Shown in pieces: positions 1-8,500 of a DNA stretch of 37,022 nucleotides. The notes under the pieces are model-generated. The model worked only from the letters and a program-made list of their open reading frames with translations. It did no database searches and was not told where the DNA came from. Location of the stretch: positions 1 to 37,022 of the forward strand of contig NZ_JAIVLG010000011.1 in assembly GCF_020524545.1 (NCBI RefSeq), given 5' to 3'. The position numbers and the translations under genes are program-made. Source of the stretch: Microbacterium paraoxydans. Lineage in GTDB: Bacteria; Actinomycetota; Actinomycetes; Actinomycetales; Microbacteriaceae. Position 1 is the stretch's first letter; every line of letters starts with the position of its first letter.

Positions 1-68
1 AGGCGCGAGCAGGGGGTTCCTGCTCGCGCCTCTCGCGTCTGCGGACGGATCGGGTCCGGTGGACGGGA

Positions 69-1241
69 CTACGCGCGACCGAACTGCGCGGCTGCCGGGC
101 AGTCGAACGGGTCAGCACCGGCGGCGAGGCCGACACGGTTGAGGTACTCGATCACGATCAGGTACGAGCGCCCGAGGCTGGTCTCCGTGTAGGGCACGTC
201 GTTCGCGGCGCAGTAGTCGCGCACGATCTCGCGCGCCTTTGCCAGGTGCGGACGCGGCATGCTCGGGAAGAGGTGGTGCTCCACCTGGTAGTTCAACCCG
301 CCCATGAGCCAGGTCGTCCACCATCCCCCGCTGATGTTGCGGGAGGTGCGGACCTGCTTGGTGAAGAAGTCGAGACGGGCGGCGGGATCGACGATCGGCA
401 TGCCCTTGTGGTTCGGCGCGAACGCGGCTCCCATGTAGACGCCGAAGACCGCGAACTGCACGCCCATGAAGGCGAAAGCCATGCCGAGGGGGAGCATCAG
501 GAACACGGGCACGAGGATGAGGGCGAACCGGAGCGCGATGATGCTCAGCTCGGTCCAGCGCCCCTTCACGTTCTTGGTCGTCAGGAGGTACTTCAGGCCG
601 AGGAAGTGGAGGTTCAGCCCCTCGAGCGTGAGCAGGGGGAAGAAGAGCCAGCCCTGCTTTCGGGTGATCAGCTTGATCAAACCCTTGGCCTTCGCAGCGT
701 CCTCCTCGAGGAACGAGATGGTGTCGACCTCGATGTCGGGGTCCTTGCCCACCTGGTTCGGGTTGCCGTGGTGCTTGGTGTGCTTCGAGTCCCACCACGA
801 ATAGCTCATGCCGATGCTGGCGATCACGATGCGGGCGAGCGTGAAGTTCGCGGGCCCCGTCGTGAGTATCTGGCGGTGTGCGGCCTCGTGTCCGAGGAAG
901 GCGATCTGCGTCAGGACGAGACCGAGCCCCGCGGCGATGAGCAGCTGGAACCAGCTGTCGCCGAGCAGGATGAAGCCCGTGATGAGGCCACCGAGGGCCA
1001 CGGCGATGCCTGTGGCCACGAAGACGTAGAACCACCGCGTCCGTCCCAGGAGGCCGGTCTCCTTGACCACCTGCGAGACCTGCTTGTACGCCTTGGCCAT
1101 CGGCGGGAAATCCGCATTGCCGGAGTACGTCTGACGAATCGGGCCCAGCGTTGCCGCGGTCGGTTCGATCTGTGTGATGGAGATGATCTTCTCCTGACGT
1201 TCGGAGCCCTTGAGCTGTGAAAGCCCAAGGCAGCCGCCCAA
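69..1241 (-). CDS. membrane fatty acid desaturase (acyl-CoA/acyl-lipid desaturase family)
   Basis: Integral-membrane di-iron desaturase that would introduce a double bond into membrane fatty acyl chains. The three histidine boxes are visible: HEAAH (residues 118-122), HTKHH (154-158) and QVEHH (319-323), separated by hydrophobic segments at about 70-115, 130-150 and 230-275. Length (390 aa with this start) fits actinobacterial members. Start is uncertain. A TTG at 1241 follows a TACTGT -10-like box (1253-1258) closely. The only good Shine-Dalgarno (AGGAGA, just upstream of 1187) precedes an ATC codon, and the first in-frame ATG (1100) has no ribosome-binding site. Monocistronic, with no link to the EPS genes seen. 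Family call is firm; regiospecificity cannot be read from sequence. Confidence 0.9.
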   Translation of the reverse strand: MGGCLGLSQLKGSERQEKIISITQIEPTAATLGPIRQTYSGNADFPPMAKAYKQVSQVVKETGLLGRTRWFYVFVATGIAVALGGLITGFILLGDSWFQLLIAAGLGLVLTQIAFLGHEAAHRQILTTGPANFTLARIVIASIGMSYSWWDSKHTKHHGNPNQVGKDPDIEVDTISFLEEDAAKAKGLIKLITRKQGWLFFPLLTLEGLNLHFLGLKYLLTTKNVKGRWTELSIIALRFALILVPVFLMLPLGMAFAFMGVQFAVFGVYMGAAFAPNHKGMPIVDPAARLDFFTKQVRTSRNISGGWWTTWLMGGLNYQVEHHLFPSMPRPHLAKAREIVRDYCAANDVPYTETSLGRSYLIVIEYLNRVGLAAGADPFDCPAAAQFGRA

Positions 1242-1343
1242 CGCTTACCTCACAGTAGCCCGAGCCGCATACGCGTCAGGGAATACATCGGAACCTCACG
1301 ACGAGCCCCCAGGCGCACTCCGGCCCAGTGGTGAGCCGCTCCG

Positions 1344-1631
1344 TCAGGCGCGGGCGCGGCGAGCACGGCGCCGCCAGGCTCGCGGCAGGAAACCTGAACC
1401 GGCCGGGGCCGGCTCCTGTGCGTCTTCGAGGGCACGGAAAGCCTCATGGAGAGAGCCGAACGCGCCGAGCTCTGCGCCGTGGTTGTCGCGTACGAGATGG
1501 GCGCTGCCGTCGAACTCGACGAAACCAGCGAATTCGCCGGCGCGGGTTGCGACGTGGACGTCGGTGTCGGCCTGCTTCCAGGTCAACGGATCGGATGGAG
1601 GAAGGGTGGTCGTGCTCATGGTCATGCTCAT
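1344..1631 (-). CDS. small conserved-looking hypothetical protein (about 95 aa)
   Basis: I do not recognise this family. The core, about 75 residues after the cluster of three ATG codons (1631, 1625, 1619), has the balanced composition of a small soluble alpha/beta protein with a FAGFVEFDG segment. The end is rich in Ala and Arg. No membrane segment or signal peptide is visible. Third positions are strongly G/C in the core, which supports coding on this strand. A strong -10 (TATGAT, minus strand, 1777-1782) lies about 140 nt upstream. An in-frame ATG at 1772 would give a nearly leaderless 142-aa version, but its extra N-terminus looks less protein-like. Start is therefore unsettled. Confidence 0.55.
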   Translation of the reverse strand: MSMTMSTTTLPPSDPLTWKQADTDVHVATRAGEFAGFVEFDGSAHLVRDNHGAELGAFGSLHEAFRALEDAQEPAPAGSGFLPRAWRRRARRARA

Positions 1632-1776
1632 TGCTGTGTGGCGGGCACGCGTGGGCGCTCCGCAAGATGTGAGATCGAGGGCGGATTCCGCACGCGTCGA
1701 TGTGCGCGGTCCGTGATGGCCCTGATCAGTGGCGACGTGGCGGCCGAGAGGGGCGATGCACACACGTTGCATGGCC

Positions 1777-1782
1777 ATCATA
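1777..1782 (-). promoter_or_regulatory. -10 box for the small hypothetical gene
   Basis: TATGAT on the minus strand between the LtrA-family gene and the small hypothetical protein. It is the best -10 match in the 178-base gap 1632-1809, where I see nothing else. Confidence 0.4.
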
Positions 1783-1809
1783 GCAGACCGTCCTCCCGAC
1801 CCCGCTTCG

Positions 1810-2994
1810 CTATGCCTCCGCTGTATCGCTCGACGCCACCGGCGGCCTCAGCACCAGCACGACGACGACCCCGACGAGGATCAACGCGGTCAGCGTGACC
1901 GGAACCGGGAGCACCGGGTCCAGCAGTACGAGCAACGCAGCGATCGGGACGACGGTGTTCACCACACGGTCGGCGTTCTCGCGGATCGCGATCCACCAGA
2001 TACCCAAGAGGAAGACCGCGATCGGGATGGTGACGGTGAACGAGGCGGCGACGTTGGACAGGTGGCTCTCGCCGGTCAGGACGTCGAGTTCGACCTCGAT
2101 CCCCGCCGAGAAGGCCGCAGCTGCCGCGAAGACGAAGTAGTGCGTGTAGCCGTAGCGCAGCGAACGCCGGAAGCTCGTGATGGCGCGGTGGTGGGGCGGC
2201 CAGAAGTAGATCCACCACAGCGAGGCCGTGACGACGAGTGTGAGGACGGAGATCGCGATCAGCGGACCGAGACTGTCGACCTCCTCGATCGCCTCGATGA
2301 TCGCGTTCGCGGAGGCGAGAAGACTCTCGCCCAGCACGATCAGAGTGAAGAGGCCGTAACGCTCCGTGATGTGGTGAGGATGCCACGGCGTCTGCTTCCG
2401 ATACTCCGCGAACACCGGGATGCCGATCTCGATCAGCGCGAAGACGACGAACGCCGCGATCTGCCAGGGTCCGCTCGGGACCAGGAGGAACAGGATCCAG
2501 AGCACCTGCACCGCGGCGATGCCGAACGCGTACCGTCGTGTCGCCGTACGCAACGACCCCGCCGAGCGTGATGCCCGAAGCCACTGCGTCACCATCGCGG
2601 TGCGCATGACGACGTACCCGACGACAGGGATCGTGAAATCACCGTCGGAGAACGCCCGCGGGATGCCCGCCGCGAGCACGAGGACCCCACCCATCTGCAC
2701 GAAAGTCGTCCCGCGATAGAGCCAGTCGTCGGTGTCGAACGACGTCGCGAACCAGGTGAAGTTCATCCAGGCCCACCAGATCGCGAAGAACAGCATCGCG
2801 TAGGAGGTGATGCCGTGCAGGAAGTCACCATGGCTCAGCGCATGGTGCAACTGAGCGGAAGCGATGCTCACCGCGACGACGAAGACGAGATCGAAGAACA
2901 GCTCGAGCGTGCTCGCGGTGCGGTGCGGCTGGGCAGGATCGCGAGGCAGCATCGTGCGGAGGCGGAAGCGTGCAGTGGTCGGGTTCGCGGTCAC
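1810..2994 (-). CDS. low temperature requirement protein A (LtrA) family membrane protein
   Basis: Polytopic membrane protein of about 394 aa. The N-terminal RTASTLELFFDLVFVVAVS-type segment, the WWAWMNF segment, ERYGLFTLIVLGES, and about ten hydrophobic helices are typical of the LtrA family (PF06772). That family is named from a Listeria cold-growth mutant; its biochemical role is unknown. The GTG start at 2994 is preceded by TATCCT with exactly 6 nt between, the leaderless arrangement of several genes here. Upstream in-frame codons to 3165 would add a non-conserved-looking tail. Stop is TAG. It is divergent from the EPS operon. Confidence 0.85.
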   Translation of the reverse strand: MTANPTTARFRLRTMLPRDPAQPHRTASTLELFFDLVFVVAVSIASAQLHHALSHGDFLHGITSYAMLFFAIWWAWMNFTWFATSFDTDDWLYRGTTFVQMGGVLVLAAGIPRAFSDGDFTIPVVGYVVMRTAMVTQWLRASRSAGSLRTATRRYAFGIAAVQVLWILFLLVPSGPWQIAAFVVFALIEIGIPVFAEYRKQTPWHPHHITERYGLFTLIVLGESLLASANAIIEAIEEVDSLGPLIAISVLTLVVTASLWWIYFWPPHHRAITSFRRSLRYGYTHYFVFAAAAAFSAGIEVELDVLTGESHLSNVAASFTVTIPIAVFLLGIWWIAIRENADRVVNTVVPIAALLVLLDPVLPVPVTLTALILVGVVVVLVLRPPVASSDTAEA

Positions 2995-3000
2995 GGCGAC

Positions 3001-3006
3001 AGGATA
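3001..3006 (-). promoter_or_regulatory. -10 box, leaderless promoter of the LtrA-family gene
   Basis: TATCCT on the minus strand, 6 nt before the GTG at 2994, so transcription would start at or next to the start codon. Confidence 0.5.
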
Positions 3007-3060
3007 GCGCCAGCGTCCCGCGTCGTCGGAGACTCGATTCGTTCCATCGCCACAATTGTC

Positions 3061-3089
3061 TTCCCCTCGCGGACTCCATCCGCTACAGT
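3061..3089 (+). promoter_or_regulatory. candidate promoter of the EPS operon
   Basis: TACAGT (3084-3089) with a weak -35 TTCCCC (3061-3066), 17-nt spacing. It would give a leader of about 205 nt before the sugar-transferase start at 3301. Other promoters nearer the gene cannot be excluded. Confidence 0.35.
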
Positions 3090-3120
3090 GATCAACGTCT
3101 GCAGTGCCTGCTGCAAGCAA

Positions 3121-3300
3121 CCGCCGTTTAGGGACGGTGGGATGCGGTCCGTGATGTGGGATCACGGTGAACCAGCAGGACCCGAGGGGTCGGGACGCAG
3201 ACGGATGCCGTGAACGTGGGGTTCACGGTTTGGGGAATCTGGGGAATCAAATGACGCACTGGGGAATCCTGCGTACATTCACGGCTCATGGGGCCTCGGC
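3121..3300 (+). ncRNA. structured 5' leader with repeated G-rich-loop hairpins (candidate cis-regulatory RNA)
   Basis: Most of the 306-base gap 2995-3300 is this leader. Inverted repeats in order: a 7-bp hairpin with one G-T pair (3121-3140); a 7-bp stem CCGTGAT/ATCACGG with loop GTGGG (3149-3167); an 8-bp stem CCGTGAAC/GTTCACGG with the same loop GTGGG (3208-3228); a 5-bp stem ACGCA/TGCGT with loop CTGGGGAATCC (3254-3274); and a short GGCTC/GGGCC stem around ATG (3281-3293). TGGGGAATC occurs three times between 3231 and 3268. Stems differ by paired changes while loops stay the same, which favours an RNA fold over a DNA operator. I do not recognise a known riboswitch class. No good Shine-Dalgarno precedes 3301. 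Confidence 0.5.
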
Positions 3301-4827
3301 ATGACTTCCGTCGAGGATGCTCTGAGCATCACTCGCACGGGCTTCGTGCCGGTCGCGGCTCCGCGAGCCACCAAGTCGGCGACGCGAACGGTGGTCACAC
3401 CGCGCGCCTCGGCGACATTGGAACGACGTCGGCAGTGGGAGCGCGGCTATCGGATGCGCCTGCGGATCACGGATGCGGCTGTCATCCTGTTCGCGGTCGG
3501 CCTGACGGCCGCGATCCAACTGATCACCGACGTCTGGGCCGCCGAAGCGCTGCGCGACGCGGCGTTTCTCGGCCTCGCCTGGTATCTGATGCTGTCGGCC
3601 CTCAACACCCGGGCGGCCGCCATCTTCGGATCCGGGGCCATCGAGTACCGTCGTGTGGCACACGCCGGCGGTCTCGCCTTCGGTATCACCGCGATCGCGG
3701 GCGTCCTCCTGGAGTGGGAAGGACTGCAGCCGCTGTTCTTCGCCGCACTCCCGGTCGGGATGCTCGGGCTCCTCGTCGCACGCTGGTCCTGGCGCCGCTG
3801 GCTGCAGCAGCAGCGCTTGAGAGGACAGTACGCGTCGAGGACCCTGGTCGTCGGTGCCACCGAAGACGTCGAGTACGTGATCAAGTCTCTTCAGAAGGGC
3901 GAAGAGAACGGCTACCACGTCGTGGGGACGACACTGCTGGATCGCAACGCCGGCGCGCTCGCCGTCGGGGAGAGCATCTACCCGGTCGTGGGCAATCTCA
4001 ACACCGTCGCCGCAGCGGCGACGCACCTCGGGGCGGACACCATCATCGTGGCGAGCCGCCCCGAGGGTGAGCCCGACTTCATCAAACAGCTCAGCTGGGA
4101 ACTTGAGGGAACCGCGGCCGAACTGGTGCTGTCAAGCCGTCTGACAGACGTCGCCGGGCCTCGCGTCTCGCTTCGGCAGGTCGACGGCCTGCCGCTGATC
4201 CAGGTGAAGATCCCGACCTATGAAGGCGGGGTCCACATGCTCAAGCGGGCTCTCGACATCGCTGTCGCGACAGTCGCACTGATCCCGATCGCCGCGATCA
4301 CCCCGGTACTCGCCCTACTCGTCAAGCTCGACTCGCCGGGCCCCGTGTTCTTCTTCCAGGAGCGCGTAGGTCGCGACGGACGCACATTCAAGATGGTCAA
4401 GTTCCGCTCGATGAAGACCGACGCCGAGCAGCAGCTGGCCGCGCTCAAGGAGCAGAACGACGGCGCCGGTCTGCTCTTCAAGATGAAGGACGACCCGCGT
4501 GTCACTCGTGTGGGCAAGGTCCTGCGCAAGCTGTCGCTCGACGAGCTGCCCCAGTTCTGGAACGTGCTGACCGGCGACATGAGCGTCGTCGGTCCCCGTC
4601 CGCCTCTGCAGAGCGAGGTCACAGCCTACGACGGGACCGTGTTCCGCCGCCTCTACATCAAGCCCGGCATCACCGGCCTTTGGCAGGTGTCCGGACGCAG
4701 CGACTTGTCCTGGGACGAGAGCGTGCGCCTCGACCTGCACTATGTCGAGAACTGGTCGGTCATGAATGACCTGCAGATCATGTGGCGCACCGCCAAGGTC
4801 ATGGTCCAGCCGAGCGGAGCATACTGA
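3301..4827 (+). CDS. exopolysaccharide biosynthesis polyprenyl glycosylphosphotransferase (initiating sugar transferase)
   Basis: Transfers a sugar-1-phosphate from a nucleotide sugar to the polyprenyl-phosphate carrier at the inner face of the membrane, the first step of EPS repeat-unit assembly. Of 508 aa, the N-terminal half carries four hydrophobic segments (about 58-165) followed by a Rossmann-like domain (about 178-290, starting SRTLVVGATED). The C-terminal catalytic domain starts near residue 314 with KRALDIAVA, a membrane hairpin, then SPGPVFFFQERVG, FKMVKFRSM, RKLSLDELPQFWNVL, GPRPP and KPGITGLWQVSGR, all standard bacterial sugar transferase (PF02397) motifs. First gene of the forward operon; its TGA overlaps the next ATG by one base. 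The sugar cannot be read from sequence. Confidence 0.95.
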   Translation: MTSVEDALSITRTGFVPVAAPRATKSATRTVVTPRASATLERRRQWERGYRMRLRITDAAVILFAVGLTAAIQLITDVWAAEALRDAAFLGLAWYLMLSALNTRAAAIFGSGAIEYRRVAHAGGLAFGITAIAGVLLEWEGLQPLFFAALPVGMLGLLVARWSWRRWLQQQRLRGQYASRTLVVGATEDVEYVIKSLQKGEENGYHVVGTTLLDRNAGALAVGESIYPVVGNLNTVAAAATHLGADTIIVASRPEGEPDFIKQLSWELEGTAAELVLSSRLTDVAGPRVSLRQVDGLPLIQVKIPTYEGGVHMLKRALDIAVATVALIPIAAITPVLALLVKLDSPGPVFFFQERVGRDGRTFKMVKFRSMKTDAEQQLAALKEQNDGAGLLFKMKDDPRVTRVGKVLRKLSLDELPQFWNVLTGDMSVVGPRPPLQSEVTAYDGTVFRRLYIKPGITGLWQVSGRSDLSWDESVRLDLHYVENWSVMNDLQIMWRTAKVMVQPSGAY

Positions 4828-5513
4828 TGGAGACCACGGAACAGGTCGAGCCTGCCGAGACATCGCGCCGTCGTCGCACGCGCTGGATCGCGGTCGCAGT
4901 TGCCGCGGTCCTCGCTCTCGTGGCCGGTGGCATCGGAGTGGCTCTCGTCGTGAGCAACGGAACAACCCCGCAGGCGTCCCCGACGTCCACACCGGTCGAT
5001 GACGGCGACGCCGGCAAAGATGCGTCCGAAGAGCCGCTCACCACAATCCCCGCAATCGTCTCCGGGCCGCTGAGCGATGACGAGGACGCGGAGGTCGGGC
5101 GTGCCACAGCCGCAGCTGACGCGGTAGTCGCCGCGCTGGACGAAGTTGCCCAGCGCGGTGACGGGTCCGCCGTCGGAGTCGAAGCGGTCGCCACCGGGTG
5201 GGTCCTCGGCGAGGTGCAGTCGCACGCTCGAGAACAATTCGATCTCGGCTACAAACAGACCGGCGACGCCAAAGTGACCTCGGTCACGGCGACGGCAGTC
5301 GATCTGTCGTCCAGCCCGGCAACCATCATGCTGAAGGTCTGCGTCGATGTCTCAGACATCGACGTGACCGATGCGGCAGGCAATTCTCTCAAGGACTCGC
5401 TGTACAACCCGGGCCGGCCCGTGGCCCACCTCTATGGGGCTGTCTTCGAAGACAAAACCTGGAAGATCTCGTCCCATGAAATCCCGGATGTCCAGGACTG
5501 CGACGCAGCCTGA
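4827..5513 (+). CDS. membrane-anchored extracytoplasmic protein of unknown function in the EPS operon
   Basis: Predicted 228 aa. A short charged cytoplasmic N-terminus (RRRRTRW) is followed by one transmembrane helix (about residues 20-42), a Ser/Thr/Pro-rich and acidic linker (45-80), and a soluble domain (about 85-228). The soluble part has alternating strands and a helix, in the style of small NTF2-like extracytoplasmic domains, but I cannot assign it. The start at 4827 was chosen because it overlaps the preceding stop (TGATG), implying translational coupling, and begins METTEQVEPAE. Its place between the initiating transferase and the large secreted protein suggests a role in envelope assembly or export; that is inference only. 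Confidence 0.75.
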   Translation: METTEQVEPAETSRRRRTRWIAVAVAAVLALVAGGIGVALVVSNGTTPQASPTSTPVDDGDAGKDASEEPLTTIPAIVSGPLSDDEDAEVGRATAAADAVVAALDEVAQRGDGSAVGVEAVATGWVLGEVQSHAREQFDLGYKQTGDAKVTSVTATAVDLSSSPATIMLKVCVDVSDIDVTDAAGNSLKDSLYNPGRPVAHLYGAVFEDKTWKISSHEIPDVQDCDAA

Positions 5514-5547
5514 TCCGTTGGACCCGACACTCGAAGAAGGACTTCCG

Positions 5548-8500
5548 ATGAACATCAAAGCAACAACGCGGGGAAAGAACCCAGCCCGCGTGGCCGCGGG
5601 CGCGATCGTCGCCGCGGCCGCCCTCGTGGGCTCGCTGCTCACGCCGCTCGCCGCCGCGTCGGCGACTGTTCCGCTCCCTGACGGCCTGTCACAGGAGACT
5701 GCTGCCGCCTCGTGCTGGGAGATCAAGCAGAACTATCCGCAGTCCACTGACGGGGTTTACTGGCTGGTCACGCCCAGCCTGGTCGCACCGGACCAGTTCT
5801 ACTGCGACCAGACGACCTCCGGCGGCGGATGGGTTCTCATCGGCCGCGGCCGAGAGGGATGGAAAGAGGGATACAACGGGCTGCGCACCGCCGCACAGAT
5901 CCGCAACACTCCCAGTGGAACCGACGCCTTCCAGCCCGCGCAACTGCCAGCAGCAACCGTGGACGGGCTCCTCAACGGTGGTCGCGTCGATGCACTGAGC
6001 GACGGCATCCGCTTGCGTCGAGCCACCAACACTGCCGGGACCAGCTGGCAGGAGGCGCGGTTCACGTTCACGCAGCGCGACCGCTGGGTGTGGACGTTCG
6101 GTGCCGAGCACCGCGTCAAGAACTACAACTTCGACGGATCGACCGGCTCCGGTGGTCAGACGAACAACTTCGGCAGCAATAACGGGCTGCGCCGCGTCGT
6201 CTTCAGCGAGCAGGCGTCACACAACTACCTCAACGGATGGGCCTACGGCTCCGGCCAAGGCGGAAGCACCTCGGACACTTCGTACCTGTGGGCTCCGTCA
6301 GGACAGTCGTACGCGCGTCCGTTCACCCAGGTGTTCCTGCGCCCGCAGCTCAAGATCGCCGACCTCGATTTCGGCAGCATCCCGGCGACGGGAAGCTCAG
6401 CCACCACCGTGGCGGCGATTCCCGAAAGCGATGCGATGCCCACGGTGTGGGGCGTCTCCGGCTTCGCCAATGGGAGCAGCGGCGAACTCAACACCGAAGT
6501 CGCTGAGTTCGGCGAGGTCGACGGCAAGGTCTTCGTCGGAGGTAACTTCCGCTACGTCCAGCGGAACGAAGGCGGCTCCGGACAGGTGGAGCAGCCGTAC
6601 ATCGCAGCGTTCGATGTTAACACCGGCGAATGGGTATCGTCGTTCAGGCCGCAGCTCAACGGACAGGTGAAGGCGATCGTCGGTCTCCCCGACGGGCGCC
6701 TCGCCATCGGGGGCCAGTTCTCCTCCGTCAACGGCACCGCTCAGGCAGGAATCGCGATCCTCGACCCCACCACGGGGCAACTCTCTGGGTGGCAGGTGGC
6801 GGCCGAACACCGGGCGACCGGAAGCGTGCCGTACATCCGAGACCTCGATGTACAGGACAATTTCCTCTACGTCGCCGGATCGCTCACGCACTTGAGTGCG
6901 GTCGGCTCGACCACGAGCGCGAGCACATGGAACGGTGGCCGGATCGACCTGACAACCGGCCGTCCCGACATTCACTGGAACGCCTTCCTCAACGGCACGT
7001 CGATCGCTGTGGATGCGTCCGACCAGGGTGACCGCACCTACTTCTCCGGCTACTTCAAGATGAAGCAGACCACTTCGACTCCCAGCGCAGCCGCGATCCA
7101 GACCGTATCCGGAGCGCCGCTGGTGGACCCGCTCTGGGTCCCGAAGTTCAGCAAGGCATCCATCGACGCCTCCGGCAACTACTCCGGCAACGTCTGGCAG
7201 CTCGGCGTGACCGAGGCGGGCGGCAAGGTGTGGCTCGGCGGCTCGGAGCACTCGCTCTTCTCATACGATCGGAACACGTTCGAACGAGTCGGCGGTTCCA
7301 TCACGAAGGTTGGCGGAGACTTCCAGACCGTCGAGCACAACGACACGCTGGTGATCGGAGGGTGCCATTGCGGCCACTGGGTCTACCAGGATGCGTACAC
7401 ATGGAGTGACGTGGGCACGGGGTGGACTCAGGCCGACAAGATGAACCTCATGGGCGCCTGGGACTCGACGACCGGCAAGTTCGTCAAGGAGTGGTCGCCC
7501 GTCGTACAGGCGCGCGCAGGCTACGGCGCTTGGGGCACGTTCTTCGACAGCACCGGCGTGCTCTGGGCCGGTGGTGACTTCAGACGTTCCGTGAGGGCAG
7601 GCGAAGTCAACCAATGGTCCGGCGGCTACATCCGCTTCGCCCCGAAGGACACGACCGCGCCGACGACGCCAGGGGCGATCACCGCGACCCCGGGCAACGG
7701 CGGCACCGAAGCGACGCTGACGTGGGCGGCTTCGACCGACACGGGCGGGGTCACGTACGAGGTTCTCCGTGACAACCGGGTGATCGCAACGACAACCACG
7801 GCGACGTACACGGTTCCGATCACCGAGACCCCGACGAACTACTTCGTCCGGGCTCGGGATGGCGGTGGAAACCGCTCTGCGAGCACCGCAGCCTTCGTCG
7901 CCCAGCCCGCTCCGGAGAGCGCACTCACGTTCATCGAGAACGGCGCCACCTGGTCCTGGCGGTACACCAACGACGCACTGCCCGCCGATTGGAACAGCGT
8001 GGACTTCGACGACACGGGATGGAACTCTGGCGACGGCTTCTTCGCCCGCGGCGTGGCCTCGGCGACGACGAACATCGATCCGACGAACCTCGCGCCGAAG
8101 CCTCTCAGCGCGCAGTTCCGCAACGAGTTCCAGGTCACGAATGCGCTGAGCGTCGTCGACGGAAAGATCTCGGTGATCGCGAACGACGGAGTTGTGCTCT
8201 ACCTCAACGGCGTTGAGCTGGGTCGAGAGCGGATGCCTTCAGGAACTCTTTCTCAGAACTCCTACGCGACCGGCGTCATCTCCCACACCGGAGCGGCAGC
8301 GAACCGGGCTACGTTCGACGTGCCGCAGGGCATCCTCGTGGACGGCACCAACGTCCTCGCCGCCTCCGTGCACGCCAACTACCGCTCGACAGCTGACATC
8401 AGCTTCGATCTCGCCTTCACCGCAGAGCGCGGAGAGGCGCCGACAGCTCCGAACCCGGTCACCGGGCTCTCGGGGACGAGCACCTCCGACTCCGCCACCC

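Noticed and set aside
246..1220. Long open frame of 324 codons opposite the desaturase gene
   Set aside because: Its product is compositionally odd (Glu/His/Arg-rich) with no motif, while the minus-strand frame has all three desaturase histidine boxes. It is a shadow of GC-rich coding sequence.
3121..3300. Known riboswitch (c-di-AMP ydaO, c-di-GMP, cobalamin, manganese) in the EPS leader
   Set aside because: Repeated GGGG/GGGA words drew attention, but I could not find the conserved core sequences or multi-branched layout of any of these classes.
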